Below, piece after piece: positions 25,946 through 37,204 of a stretch of DNA of 64,000 nucleotides. The DNA comes from Mortierella alpina. Lineage: Eukaryota > Mortierellomycota > Mortierellomycetes > Mortierellales > Mortierellaceae. Position numbers and translations under genes: made by a program. Each line of letters begins with the position of its first letter. Positions within the stretch are counted from its first letter, which is position 1. The notes under the pieces are model-generated. The model made no database searches. It was not told where the DNA came from and was given only the letters and a program-made list of their open reading frames with translations. The DNA is taken from NCBI GenBank assembly GCA_029449245.1, contig JANATF010000004.1, positions 1,364,001 through 1,428,000 on the forward strand. The letters run 5' to 3'.

Positions 25946-27111
25946 CCTGAAAAAGGGTGCGGTTGAAGATTTTGAGTTGGTGCTGAGTAAAAAGAAATCG
26001 GTGCCTGATTACAGTTACAGTCGTCTCGGAGGGTGGGGAGGAGACGTGGGCCAAGAACAAACTCGGATGGTGTGAGGGAGGAAGGATGAGGGAGAGAGAG
26101 AGAGAGAGAGAGAGAGGAAGAGAGAAGGGAGGAAAGAAAAAGAGAGAGGAAAGGAGGAGAAAGGCGAAGAGATAAAGAAGTCGGCCTTTTTGAAGTGGGG
26201 TGGGATCAGGACTTGTAAAAATAAAATAAAGAAAACAAATACACCTCCGGTCTTGCTGTTGCGCTGAATAATAAAATATGTGTCTTGGTGTGTTGAATAC
26301 GGAACACGTCCTGCCTGGTATCCTCGGGGTTGGTCCCATTTGCTCGCACTCTCTCCTGGGCGACTGCATCCAAATGAGTGAATTCCGAAGCTGGTTCAGT
26401 GTCTCTTGGGTGGTCAACTTGACTCGTCTCCCTCCTCCCTTTTGGTTATGTAAAGAGGAAAATATGCAGACTGCATGATAAGTCACAATCCCCATCCTCA
26501 TGATTGCATGTCGAAGCGAGGTCGGGCACGCTTGCCTGGAGGGAGTACTATCCCTCTGGCCACCACGCATCAGCCTCGCAGGGGGGGGGGGACAGACCCG
26601 GGTTCCACAGGTATCTGTCTGGAAGTGGAAACCAGAGTCCTTTGAGGAAGAAACAGTGGGCTATCGTGCCGAGTTCTTCAGTCGCATGGACGATGGCGTC
26701 TTTTCGATTTTCTTTTATCTTTTCCCGTGGGTGTGCAGTGCGCGCCATGGACCCGCCATGCGCATGCCTCCCTCGGATCTCCTCAGCAGCAGCGTGGATC
26801 TGCACACAAAAGTTCAAAAATTCTAATTGCGCTTATTCATTCGAAATCGTTTGCCCTGTGCCCCCGCCTGCCTGTTCAAAGTCCGAGCCAAAGTGCTGTG
26901 GGCAAAACTTCTTTGGGGGAACAACAACCTTAAATCTCAGTTGCCACCAACCCAAATCGCACATCACACTTCACCAGCGGACCATCATGGCAATTATACA
27001 TAGATGATTTTCATATATTCCTACCACAGCGGGAGGGGCAGTTGGCAACTTCACAACGACCCTCACGCCCTGCACTATTCAACATCGGATTAGGAACTGG
27101 CGAGCAAGGAC
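25946..27111. other. Desaturase promoter and ThrRS 3' flank; no gene
   Basis: The desaturase leader is extremely pyrimidine-rich on the minus strand, including about 13 CT repeats at 26090-26115. A G10 run lies near 26582. I find no exon with convincing splice sites or protein-like composition. Confidence 0.45.
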
Positions 27112-30087
27112 TTAGATGCGGGAGCCTCTCAGCTTGTTGTCCTTCAAGTCCTTCAGCTTGGCAACAACCTCCTCCAAGGGACGGACCTGGCCCTTCGCCT
27201 TGCTGTCGACATCGTCACGGCTGCGGACGTTGACAGAATCGGATGACTCCTCCTCCGCGCCTACAACAAAGATAAAGTTGTAGTGGGCAATCTCAGCGTT
27301 ACGAATCTTCTTGTTCAACGTGGAGTCCGAGGAATCGACATCGACAAAGAAGCCAGCGTCGTGGAGCTGCTTCTGGACCTTCTCGGCATAGGGGATAAGG
27401 GCGGCGGCCACAGGGATGACCTGGACCTGGCGAGGAGACAGCCAGAAGTCCCAGCGACCAGCGCAGTTCTCGGTCAAGATAGCAATCATACGCTCGAGAG
27501 AGCCGAGCATGGCGCGATGGATAATGAGGGGACGAGTGAAATCAGAGTTCTCTCCTCCGCTGTTACGGTACTCCAGTCCGAAGCGCTCGGGCAGCTGGAA
27601 GTCGAGCTGGATGGTGGCGCACTGATGGCTACGGCGCAAACTGTCGCGAATCAGAATATCAATCTTGGGTCCATAGAAAGCACCATCCTCGGGGTTGATG
27701 GTCCATGGGCGACCGAAACGGTTCAAAGCATCCGCAAGGTGCTATATTCACACAATGCAATGAGTAAGGATCAGCGTTGCCTTCATTTTACCTAAGTACT
27801 CAGGAATGCCTTCGTAACAAACAGTTGACTGAAAGTAGTTCTTTACCTTCTCGGCAGTGTCCCAATCCTCGATCTTACCCAAGAACTTCTCAGGGCGGGT
27901 CGAGAGGGCCAGAGAGAACTCAAATCCAAAGATTCCGTACACGTATTGCAAAAAGTCGAGGGTGGCATCCATCTCGTCTCCAAGTTGATCCAGTCTGCAG
28001 AACAAGTGAGCGTCATCCTGTTGGAAACGACGAACACGGGTCAATCCAGTCAAGGCTCCCGAAGCCTCGTTACGGTGAAGGACACCGAAATCAGCAAACC
28101 GAAGGGGGAGCTCGCGGTAAGAACGCTCACGGATACCAAACATCAAGCAATGTCCAGGGCAGTTCATGGGCTTGAGGGCGAACGTCTCCTTCTCAACATT
28201 GAACGAGAACATGTTCTCCTGGTAGTTTTGCCAGTGTCCAGAAGTGTGCCACAACTTGACGTTATACATGTTTGGTGACATGACCTCAGTATATCCACGC
28301 TTGTGGTATTCGCCCTTGATAAAGTCCATGAGGGTGTTGTAGATGCGGGCGCCGTGGGGGAGGAAAAAGCATGATCCGGGCGAAAGGTCGTGGAAGAAGA
28401 ACAGCTCCTGCTCCTTACCGATCTTGCGATGATCACGCTTGGCAGCCTCTTCCAAAAACTTCTTGTGCTCAGTCATCTGCTTGGTGTCGGGGAAAGAAAC
28501 ACCATAGATACGCTGGAGCGAGTCGTTCTTGGCATCGCCCAAGAAGTAGGACGCAGAGTTCTAACATTCCGGATACATAGTGTTAGAATGATTCCTCTCC
28601 AGTGCCGATATGACTTTAGACGCGCAATTTAGTCCGCAGTTCTAACCTTCATAACAGCGAAAGCCTTGATTCTGCCAGTATGGGGAATATGGGGTCCGCG
28701 GCACAGATCGATCAAGGGACCGCAACGGTAGACAGTGGTGGAGGTTCCGTCGGGGATCTTGGACTGGATCAAGTGAACCTTGTATTGGTTGTGCTAAAAG
28801 GTCGTGTTGATAGAGGGTCCCGTTGGTCAATTATCTGCTGCTGCGCCTACAGGGTTCTGAAGATCTCCACATGAATAAAATATTCAAGTATCACCAACCT
28901 TGAACATCTCCAAAAGCTCCTCCTTCTTCATCTCCAAGCGGACAAACTGCTGCTTCTCCTTGATGGCGTTCTTTGCGCATGTCTCCAAGTTAGCATAATC
29001 GCTTTGGGAGACCAGACTAGACATCAAGAGAGCTTATCAATTAGCCCTGAGTAATAGCGTTGATATTATTGCTAACGCAGCAAACTTCCAAGTCTCCAAC
29101 GTAATACTCACCGCTCATCCTTCATGGCCATCTCGTAGTAAAAGCCATCCTCAATTGGTGGTCCAATGCAAAGATGGCATCCGTAGTGCTTCTCGCAAGC
29201 CTCACCTAGAACGTGAGCCGAAGAGTGCCAGAAGACAGCCTTGCCCTCCTCGTGCTCAAAGTCCAGAAGCTCGAGCTTGCAGGAAGCGACCAAGGGTCTC
29301 TCCAAATCCCAGAGGACCTTGTCAACCTGTGAGATATAAGGAAAGTCGTGCCGTGGGAGTGTGTTACAACAATGTCCGATATCGGGGGAATGGTGTTATG
29401 AGTCTAATAGAGTGTTGTTACCTTGGCAATGACAACGCGCTCTGCGAGACTCTTGGCAATCTGCTTGGCAATGTCCAAAGGCGAGGTTTCCCATGCAGTT
29501 CCCTCACGGAGAGAGCCATCAGGCATGGTGATAGTGATGGGCACACGAGGCTGGGCTAGTATACCGTATATCATATCGTAAATGCATATTAGATATCAAA
29601 AAGCCAACTTCGTGGACCTCGCGCTTGACAGCATGCAAAGTCCGTGGTGCTCTTGTCGGGTCCACCTACCAGCGTCAACCTCATCGGCCTTCTTCTTAAG
29701 CTCGTCGAACATGGCGATGCGGTGAGCGACGTACTCGGGGGTTGGGGAGACCTAGGCGAGGTTGTGAAGGTATGACGTGGACACAGTTCAGCGAGTGGAT
29801 CGGTGTCGAGAATGAGAACAGGCAAATAAGAACGCCACAGCCCCATCCTGAGGCTCCATTGAGGTTCCCAGTGATGGTTCGTTAGTGGCCGCATGGCATA
29901 ACGCCAGCGACTCCTGTCTCCCACGTCTCTCCCGCAGTGGCTCTGTTTGTGCAAGGTATACCTCAAGGGGGTAGGATCCCTCTGCGGCAGGCTTTTTGGC
30001 CTTCTTCTCCTTGGGCTTTCCCTGGGGCTTCTCTGCGGCGGGAGTGTTCAAGGACAGGTCCTCAACCTTCTTCTCGATTTCGGCCAT
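27112..30087 (-). CDS. THS1: Threonyl-tRNA synthetase, cytosolic
   Basis: Class II aminoacyl-tRNA synthetase that charges tRNA-Thr. Exons 30087-29962, 29751-29670, 29555-29422, 29326-29112, 29016-28899, 28793-28647, 28560-27847 and 27741-27112 sum to 2,166 nt and 721 residues, as expected for eukaryotic ThrRS. In order: a Lys-rich N-terminal extension, a TGS domain ([15 protein letters not shown]), the SAD/editing domain ([22 protein letters not shown]), the catalytic core with motif 2 ([17 protein letters not shown]) and zinc-site residues ([10 protein letters not shown]), motif 3 ([15 protein letters not shown]), and an anticodon-binding domain ([14 protein letters not shown]). The ATG chosen gives a cytosolic form. 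An in-frame extension upstream, without an ATG, resembles a mitochondrial presequence (see findings). Codon bias is strong. Confidence 0.96.
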
Positions 30088-31258
30088 GGGTGCAGTGAAT
30101 TGTGGATGAATGTAGGTGGAGAGGGGGCGAAATCGAATCCAAGGGCGTGTTTTGACCACACTGCAGTCATGGGGCTAAGCCACCCCTGTCAAAAAAATGT
30201 GGGCAAGCTTGAGAGGCAGGTCGCGCTTGAAGCGAGAGAGCAAATGACAGAGTCAAATACAGTAGCTCGTAACATGACTGTGTAGTGAATGTAGTGCCTC
30301 CTAGAATGTGATAACAAAGGTGGTACAAGAGCTACGCGTCGAGAAAGTTTGCAGGCAAGGCAAGGCAACAGCAATTGAAGCTTCCTTTATATACTGTAAA
30401 GGCTGGCAAGAGGTTTTGCAAATGGCAAGGGACAGGAGGAGTGTGTGAGTGCCAATAGTGTCCTTGGTTCGCTTGTCAGTGATCCATGCCCTCATGCCCC
30501 CATGCCTCCCTGCCTCCATGCCTCCATGGCGCTGGCTGTGCGCTCCGATCTTATTTCCGTGAAGCAGTGCCTGAGCGGAACCAAGTGCAGTGAACTGGTT
30601 GTTCAAAGGGCGACATGCTGCCCTCGTTTCCTTTTATGTGGCGGAAGCGCGGTGTTGCGGGTGGGCTGCCGGATGGAAGGGAAAGAAGCGTTCTATGGAG
30701 AAAAAAGAGAGTTTTGGGCTAAGAGAGCACACACACAGCTGGTCGGGCGGTTGTTGTCCCTGCTCTCTCGCATCCCGCAGGCAGCTGGTCCAGTTTTGCC
30801 TTATAAGCACAGGGATGGAGTCTCAGTCCACCGGTCGCACGGGGGTCCAAATTGGCAAAAGCGGAAGCGATTTCGAAGGCAGTGGACAGATAAACCTCCT
30901 TGAGCAACATCAGTTTACCCTTGCGTTGCTTATGAACAGCGTCAGGGGTTTTCCCGGTAACAACCTTCTCGTCCTGTCGCCCCGTCTCTCACCTCTCTCT
31001 CCTCTCTCTCCTTTCGCTCTCTTCCTCGTCTTTTTGCTCTCGTTTCCTTTGCGGTCGCTCTTTAATCTCCTTTGTCCATTCCCTGGGATTCGCTCGCTCA
31101 TTAGTCAATCCTCTCTTGCATCCCACCTCTCTCCAATATTTTAGCCGGGGCTCTGCAGTACAGCCCAGAGAGACCTTGACTTGACTCACTTAGCTTCTGC
31201 TTCCCCCCCCACCCCCTCTCTCTGCCTTCCCATTTCTCGTCCGCCTAACGCCCTCCCG
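30088..31258. other. Divergent promoter region between ThrRS and bHLH gene
   Basis: About 1.17 kb separates the two divergent start codons. Visible features are repeated CATGCCTCC units at about 30490-30530 and a run of CTCTCTC pyrimidines at 30990-31030. A C-rich leader (31203-31215) precedes the bHLH ATG. No separate gene is evident. Confidence 0.45.
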
Positions 31259-33116
31259 ATGGTTATCAAGGCGCACAACCCCAAACCTTCCTTCTACGTC
31301 GCCCCTCCACCAGCGTCGCTACAGTCAGTCATCCCAGCAAGCACAAAGGCGGAAGCACTCGAGTCTAAAAAGAAAAAGCCATATACCAAAAAAGATGTAG
31401 CACCAACAGCAGCACGGCCCACAGGCAAGAGCACCAGCAAAAGTCAGAGCATCAAGGGCGAGAGAATGACGTTCGAGTTGGATGATGTGCTACGAAAATA
31501 CTCGCCCGAGCAGTTCAAGACGTGCGAGGCCTACGACGTCGGCGGTATCAACATTCTCAACAAGAAGCCAGTCGATTCCAAGACTGCGCTGGATAAGATC
31601 AAGCGCAGACGAGAGGTGCACAACAGAGTTGAGCGTCGTCGTCGGGACTGCATCAATCAGGTAGGGCGCAAAAGAGAAACCCCGTTCACACGCAACATCC
31701 CTCGTTGAGGAACCCAACCGTCCTTGAGAGAGGTGACGCCACACGGAGAAAAAAAAAAGAGGCCAAAAGCATGTGCCACAGACAGCTTGTGCGCGCTTTT
31801 TTTTTTTAGTTTGAACGGCCGTCTCACACATACTTTTGCTTCTCGTACACTCACTTGCACTACAGCTCATCGACGAACTCACATCACTCCTGCCAAAGGA
31901 GGATGCTGACTCAATGTCAAAGTGCCACCGCGTTAACGTTCTCCGCGCGGCGGTGGCCCACATCCAGAATTTGACTCACCAAAACGAAAACTTGAACCTG
32001 CAACTGGAGGCTATTCAGACGGGCAAGCCAATGCCTCCGCCAGCCATCATCACCACTCTCGCGCCCACAATGAGCTTTGAGGAGGAGGAAGAGGACGACG
32101 ACACACAATCGCAGCGGTCCTATATTTCGGAAGCGAGCCCTTCTCCGTCTTATACCTCTCAAGCGTCTCGCTCCCCTATCTCGCCACATTCTGCCGGGTA
32201 TTTTTCTCCTTCCGCCAGTCCCAGGCTCTCAGGATCACGTCAGGATGCAGTGCCATATAGCGAAGAAAGCAGGTGGCCGACGACGCATTTGGCGCCCTTT
32301 CAACCGTCGGATGCAGCAACCGTTTCAGGATCTTCGCGACCTTCTTCACCATCACCCTCATTACCCTCTTTAAGTGATATGTCAATGAACCTACCGACAA
32401 TCCCTGTGATCATCGAGCCCTCGGAACTACTGCAGCCCACTTCTCCAACAGATTCAATCAGCAACAATAGTGCCGCTGGCTCGCACGCACGACGCTTGAA
32501 TAGACAGACACTTCCTCGCCTGCAGTTAGTACCTCCGCCTTTTCACCATCGTCGATCTAGTTCAGGTGGTAGTGGTCATCATAATGGACCACCGTCATCA
32601 CCGTCATATCAAGGTCAGGATTCATTGACTTCGCCAGCTTCGACCTACTCTGGGTACTCGTCTCCGTCAGGACCTTGGTCATCATCGTCGTCATCATTCG
32701 GTCCCTTCTCAACCACCTCTTCAACAGGACCCCTGTCATCGTTTGGAGTACCCAGCCCACGTTCACCAGGCTACTCGCCTTACGGGCCGTCTTCACCGTA
32801 CTCACCCTATGGATCATCAACATCATTCTTGCCAACATCTTCTGCAACGAATTCACAGTCCCTTGTACCCTCATCATCATCACCGATGCCGCCTCGCTCT
32901 TCAGGATTAGGCCCGTGGGGGGCACCCAGCACTGGCCACGCAGACAGCGCTGGCGAGTGTGGCTCACATACTGCAGGACATGTATCAGAGCCATCGCAGG
33001 AAGAGTGGAAGTCGGCGCGTGGCAACCCATCATATCATCATCAGCACCAATATCACCCACATTATGGATCTGAGCAGCCTCAGCGACGAGTGTCCCAGGA
33101 GTATCCAAGCACTTAG
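31259..33116 (+). CDS. bHLH-leucine zipper transcription factor (USF/MITF-like)
   Basis: Nuclear DNA-binding protein. Exons 31259-31660 and 31866-33116 give 1,653 nt and 550 residues. The basic region KIKRRREVHNRVERRRRD (about residues 113-130) has His121, Glu125 and Arg129, the class B triad that recognises CACGTG E-boxes. Helix 1 is interrupted by the intron (CINQ joined to LIDELTSLLP), a short loop follows, helix 2 is CHRVNVLRAAVAHIQNL, and it continues into a short zipper (NENLNLQLEAI). Before the basic region, DVLRKYSPEQFKTCEAYDVG is a compact segment that may be a conserved accessory motif. The C-terminal 360 residues are Ser/Pro-rich and disordered, typical of activation regions. Target genes are unknown; resemblance to USF/MITF/TFE is limited to the bHLH. 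Confidence 0.9.
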
Positions 33117-33923
33117 ATAAGGGGTCATAAAGAAAAAAAAATGATACGTACTTGTGCTTATGACCTCCTATGGTGCATCTGAGTTTGCTGCTGTCTTGAG
33201 CAGAGGGGGGTAATGACATAAGACGCTTAAGTTTTTTTTTGGCCAGTGCGCCGTTGCACGCGGTTGAGAGCGCGTTCTCTAGACGACAGAAAACGCGAGC
33301 TTACTGGTCATGGATAACAAACGGTTGGAGATCAACGTGCGCGAGATGGATATATGCATGCTATACTTCTGAATGTCATCATTTAAAATTCTACTTGTCG
33401 AAGGCACTCTATGCTTTCTACAAGGTCGAGAGTGATGACGAGGTGGGAGATCCAAAAAAAGAGAGCATGCATGCATCACTTAGGTCACGATCTGGCTTCC
33501 AGTTTTGCGACTGTACGTCGCCCCGCATGCAGATGGACCGCTGCACTGGGTCCAGAGGGATTAGGAACAAAGGGTTAGTCTAATTCTTGACTCTCACGCA
33601 ATGACCCTTGTTACCCACATCCATCCATCCCCCTTTTTGTTGATTAGAGTTGTTGGATTAGAGTTGTTGTTGCTGTAAGACGCGTTCCAAAGGGCATCGA
33701 TCTATAATAAGCACGCAGGTTCTCCTGGATTTTCTTGCAGTTGGAAGGTAGTGGTTCTCGGGGTAGATTGGTCAATGGCTATTCCCTAGGAAAGACATAC
33801 TGTACCATTCTTTTGTTAATGTGTTGTACGAGGAAACAAAGTGGATGAACGAAGTCTACAAAATGTCAGGGAATGAGCCTGGTTTAGAGACGTGAAACCG
33901 TGAAACGTAGGGTGGGTGTACCC
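33117..33923. other. No gene seen
   Basis: 3' flank of the bHLH gene. It contains a short repeated TTAGAGTTGTTG (33645-33670) and several A or T runs. No coding exon is supported. Confidence 0.45.
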
Positions 33924-34265
33924 CTATTGCCTTATCGTACAAATGGTGCCAACGAACCTGTATCCCGCGCCAATGCTCTCTCTTGCCCGGGCCCATATTG
34001 CGAGACAGCCACCCATGTGAGCGAGTTGATCCATGCTCCAGATTCTCCCTTTGAGATGCATAACCGGAGGAGGAAGTGCGTCGACCAGATGAAGGAGGGG
34101 CAGCAGACAGATCAAGGCGATAAAAATAATCAGCCGTAGTAGGCAGGATTTGCAGCCGAGGATGTTGAGGGCAGCGATGACACGTTGGCTTTTGCGGCTC
34201 CATGGAGCAGTGTACGGATTATGAGCATCAACAGCGTAGACACACCAGAGAATCGCATACTGTCG
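33924..34265 (-). other. Orphan exon-like open frame with a membrane helix
   Basis: On the minus strand a frame opens directly after a splice-acceptor-like GATTTCCGTCCCAG and runs to a stop at 33924. It encodes about 113 residues with a clear hydrophobic span (LRLIIFIALICLLPLLHLV) preceded by basic residues (SRKSQRVIAALNILG). No start codon or upstream donor could be paired with it. It may be a fragment of a transporter gene, a decayed gene or chance. I do not recognise the family. Confidence 0.25.
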
Positions 34266-34673
34266 CTGGGACGGAAATCAATTGGCACAACCGTAATGAC
34301 CTTCGCTGCGATTGCATTTTCGACTTTGGTGTAAAACAAACACAGTGCAGGAACACGAGAAAAGGAGTTGCTGCCTCCCCTACCCTCCCCCTTCCCCCTT
34401 CGCCCCTCCAGACTCAACCGCATTTGCATTAGCTACTGTAAGAGAGGAGTGTACAGAGAGGAAGGCAGTAAAGAGAGGGAGAAGTTACCCTCACCCAGCT
34501 TGCAAAAGAGCCATCTCCAAAGGGCAGGATCATGCCTATTCCTCTTTCGCACGCGCACCATCGCACTCCAGTCTCTTTTGCTGTCAAAGCCCCCTTTCCC
34601 TTCCCGTACCTGCTCCTGCCTCTCGCACCATTACCCCTCTCCTGTCGGCCTTCTTTCATAAGGTTGCTTTCTC

Positions 34674-34682
34674 TTATAAATA
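34674..34682 (+). promoter_or_regulatory. TATA-like box of the GPI-type protein gene
   Basis: CTTATAAAT lies about 150 bp upstream of the ATG at 34831, in a pyrimidine-rich promoter. It is a plausible core promoter element for a strongly expressed wall protein. Confidence 0.45.
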
Positions 34683-34830
34683 CACTGTCGCAAGTTGCAG
34701 AGTTTGCCTTTCCTCGCAAGCGATTTCTACACCCTACATCCCTAGACGACTTTTATATACAAATCTAATCTCGCGTCTTCCTCTTCCTCAACGACCTTGT
34801 CGTCAATCCTTTTCGAACAGCACTTGCATC

Positions 34831-35523
34831 ATGCTCCCCAAGAACACTATTCTCGTCGTAGCTACGCTCCTCAGCGTGATCGCAAGCACATCCGTCAATG
34901 GCGCAAACTTTGTCGAGGACCGGTCTGTGGTCATTCCAAATCTAGCCAGAGATTTCCAGGCGCCCTCGATCTACCGCCGCCATAATGTTGATCACAAGGA
35001 AGACGAAGGGGATGGCCACCAAAAGGATAAGGGTGGAAAGAAGAGTAAAGACCACACGAAGAACAAGGGTGATAAGAAGCGTAAGGGCGACAAAAAGCGT
35101 AAAGGCGACAAAAAGCAAAAAGGCAATGATGGTAACCGGAAGCATAAGGAGCCTGAGGATCCATCCGAGCCTCCCAAGGAGGGGAACGACCCATCCAAGC
35201 CTCCCAAGGACGGGAACAACGGTAGTACCCCAACTGTTGGTGACGGTTCAGAGCCCACGCCCACAGATACCACTGGTGAGACCGCGCCTACGGGTGATGT
35301 AGCCCCTTCTCCGACTGATGTTGCCGCCCCCACACCCTCTGCCGCAACCACACCTTCTGGCTCAGTTGTCCTGCCCTCAGTGTCATCAGCTGTCCCGACG
35401 CCCACACCTCGTACGGCGACCCCGTTCCCACCTTCAAACACTACTGCTGGTGCGACCAAGACCATTGGAGGTCAGGCTGCCCTGGGTTTGATCTCTGTCG
35501 CTGTTGCTGCCTACTTCCTGTAA
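34831..35523 (+). CDS. Lys-rich, GPI-anchored-type cell wall protein
   Basis: Secreted protein of 230 residues without introns. The N-terminus is a signal peptide (about 1-24, TILVVATLLSVIASTSVNGA). A strongly basic middle region holds repeats of KGDKK(R/Q)KG, followed by a tandem pair of proline motifs (DPSEPPKEGN, DPSKPPKDGN). Next is a Thr/Pro/Ser/Ala-rich stalk likely to be O-mannosylated. It ends in a hydrophobic tail (GGQAALGLISVAVAAYFL) after small residues, the pattern of a GPI attachment signal. Function is probably structural or adhesive at the wall. The lysine block could bind acidic wall polymers or polyphosphate, which is inference. I do not recognise a named family. Confidence 0.8.
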   Translation: MLPKNTILVVATLLSVIASTSVNGANFVEDRSVVIPNLARDFQAPSIYRRHNVDHKEDEGDGHQKDKGGKKSKDHTKNKGDKKRKGDKKRKGDKKQKGNDGNRKHKEPEDPSEPPKEGNDPSKPPKDGNNGSTPTVGDGSEPTPTDTTGETAPTGDVAPSPTDVAAPTPSAATTPSGSVVLPSVSSAVPTPTPRTATPFPPSNTTAGATKTIGGQAALGLISVAVAAYFL

Positions 35524-36023
35524 CTAGGAGCTACAACGAAAAAAATGGATGGTTGAGCATTCCATTTTTTTGTCATCTAATACTACATATGTAGCTGTAA
35601 TTTTTGAATAATGCCATTTCCTTTCCATCTGAGTGAATGCCCATGATGCGCCGTTTCAAAAGAAATGGTTGTGCTTGTATCCGTGGAAAGATGCGATATA
35701 TGTGGATCTCGCCTCTCCCTTTTGTGTGGAAGTTTGTCATTGTTTGGGCATGAAACGGCGACTGAATACTACGGCCAGGACACAGCCCTTTGAGAGCGGG
35801 AGAGAGAGGGAGAGAGGCAGCGATGGATAGATAGTTGTTCTGTTCTGGATAGGTGTGTGCCTTTCCTGCATGCTATGAGCTCTTCTGCACTGAAAATGGC
35901 CAGCAAATAAAGCGAATGATGAAGAGGCCGGGCACCGGCTCTCGCGTGACCGGTCGACCGTTGAGAAGCATCGCAATTTTTTTTTTTTCTTCTCGGATTC
36001 AACTCATCAACTTCACATCCCTT
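35524..36023. other. No gene seen; 3' flank and inhibitor-2 leader
   Basis: Contains GA-rich repeats near 35798-35820 and a T11 run at 35980-35990 just before the inhibitor-2 gene. No supported coding exon. Confidence 0.45.
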
Positions 36024-37115
36024 ATGGAGCCAGGACATCGACACAGCCCAGTTCTTGGGTCTGCTGAGGAAGGCCATTCCGTCAAGGGGATTCTGAAGAA
36101 AGGCACCTCCTCACAGCAGCCTCCTGAAGAAGCTGCACCGAGGTACAAATAAATGCTCATTCCATTCTGGCAGCGTGGGAGAAACGGAATGGACATCGGG
36201 GCGACTAGGCAGCCTCTTCATATAGGGGTGTTACAGGCGTTGTATCGATGGAGACATTGTTTCAACAACCACCAGCGCCCTATTGACAATCGTCTCCCGC
36301 TCGTTCTTTATACTGTTTGCGCGTCGTAGGTTAAAATGGGACGAGGAGAACTTGATAATAACAGAGGCGCAGAAGGATTCGACAATGAAGATTGACGAGC
36401 CCAAGACGCCCTTTGTGCACTATGACCACGAGTTGGACAGAGTACTGGATGCTGAAGGTATGTATCGCACATGGGAAATGCAAACCATTGTCTTTGCATG
36501 TGCATACTCTACTATTCAAAATCTGACTTGGCCTTTGGCTTTTTTCTATCTCCCATTGTGATGATAGAGGTGTTTGCTTTAGAAGGACCACGGAAAAAGC
36601 GCGCAGCATTGGCTCACACACCTCCGGTTCCATCCTACTTCAAGGGCCTTCACGACGAGGACGAGGACGAGGACGAGGATGAGGATGAGGATGAGGACGA
36701 GGATGAGGACGACGACGACAGAGATCGGGATCCCGACGAATGGCTTGACTCTGATGAGGACGAGGGGCAAGAAAAGTCAACGGCCCTTCCAGGTTCGTAT
36801 CTTTATTGATTTGATGTTGTAGTTCATGGGCTACTTCCCTCTCAGATCCTCAGTTGTCAGTCCTAATGGTCACTCTATAATACTGATGGAATAGATCATG
36901 ACAAGTTTGCAAAGTTGAGAGCGGAGCACTACAAGATGAGGGAAGCCGTCAAGCTTGGCCAACGTTTCGAGGATGACGAAGACGACGAGAAGGAGGAGAC
37001 GGACAATGATAGGAACTCTGCTTTATCTGGAAAAGGAACAAGCAGTGCTAAGAACGATAGCACCAGCAGTACGAAGGATGATGATGAGGATCCTCTCCCT
37101 GATATGGAGCTGTGA
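36024..37115 (+). CDS. Protein phosphatase 1 inhibitor-2 family protein (Glc8-like)
   Basis: Regulatory subunit of protein phosphatase 1. Exons 36024-36142, 36330-36457, 36568-36792 and 36895-37115 give 693 nt and 230 residues. The PP1-docking SILK-type motif is KGILK (residues 21-25). The second docking block is RLKWDEENL, which spans the first splice. [13 protein letters not shown] carries the Thr of the inhibitor-2 PxTP motif that is phosphorylated by GSK3-type kinases. The C-terminal helix [18 protein letters not shown] matches the region that covers the PP1 active site. Between them lies a long Asp/Glu tract from a GAGGAC microsatellite. Its stop is only 89 bp from the next ATG on the same strand. 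Confidence 0.9.
36655..36718 (+). repeat. GAGGAC/GAGGAT coding microsatellite
   Basis: About ten hexamer units encode alternating Glu-Asp in the inhibitor-2 protein. Length polymorphism would change the acidic spacer without shifting frame. Confidence 0.85.
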
Positions 37116-37204
37116 ACCACTTATGAAAACAAATATAATTTTACAATCCTTCTTTTCGCATTACATCTCTACTTTTCTTGATTACCAACGCGCAACCAGG
37201 CAGG

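Noticed and set aside
24767-25966. 399-codon plus-strand open frame opposite the desaturase
   Set aside because: The real gene on the other strand has strong C-ending codon bias, which removes stops from the antisense frame. The antisense peptide is low in aromatic residues and has no domain.
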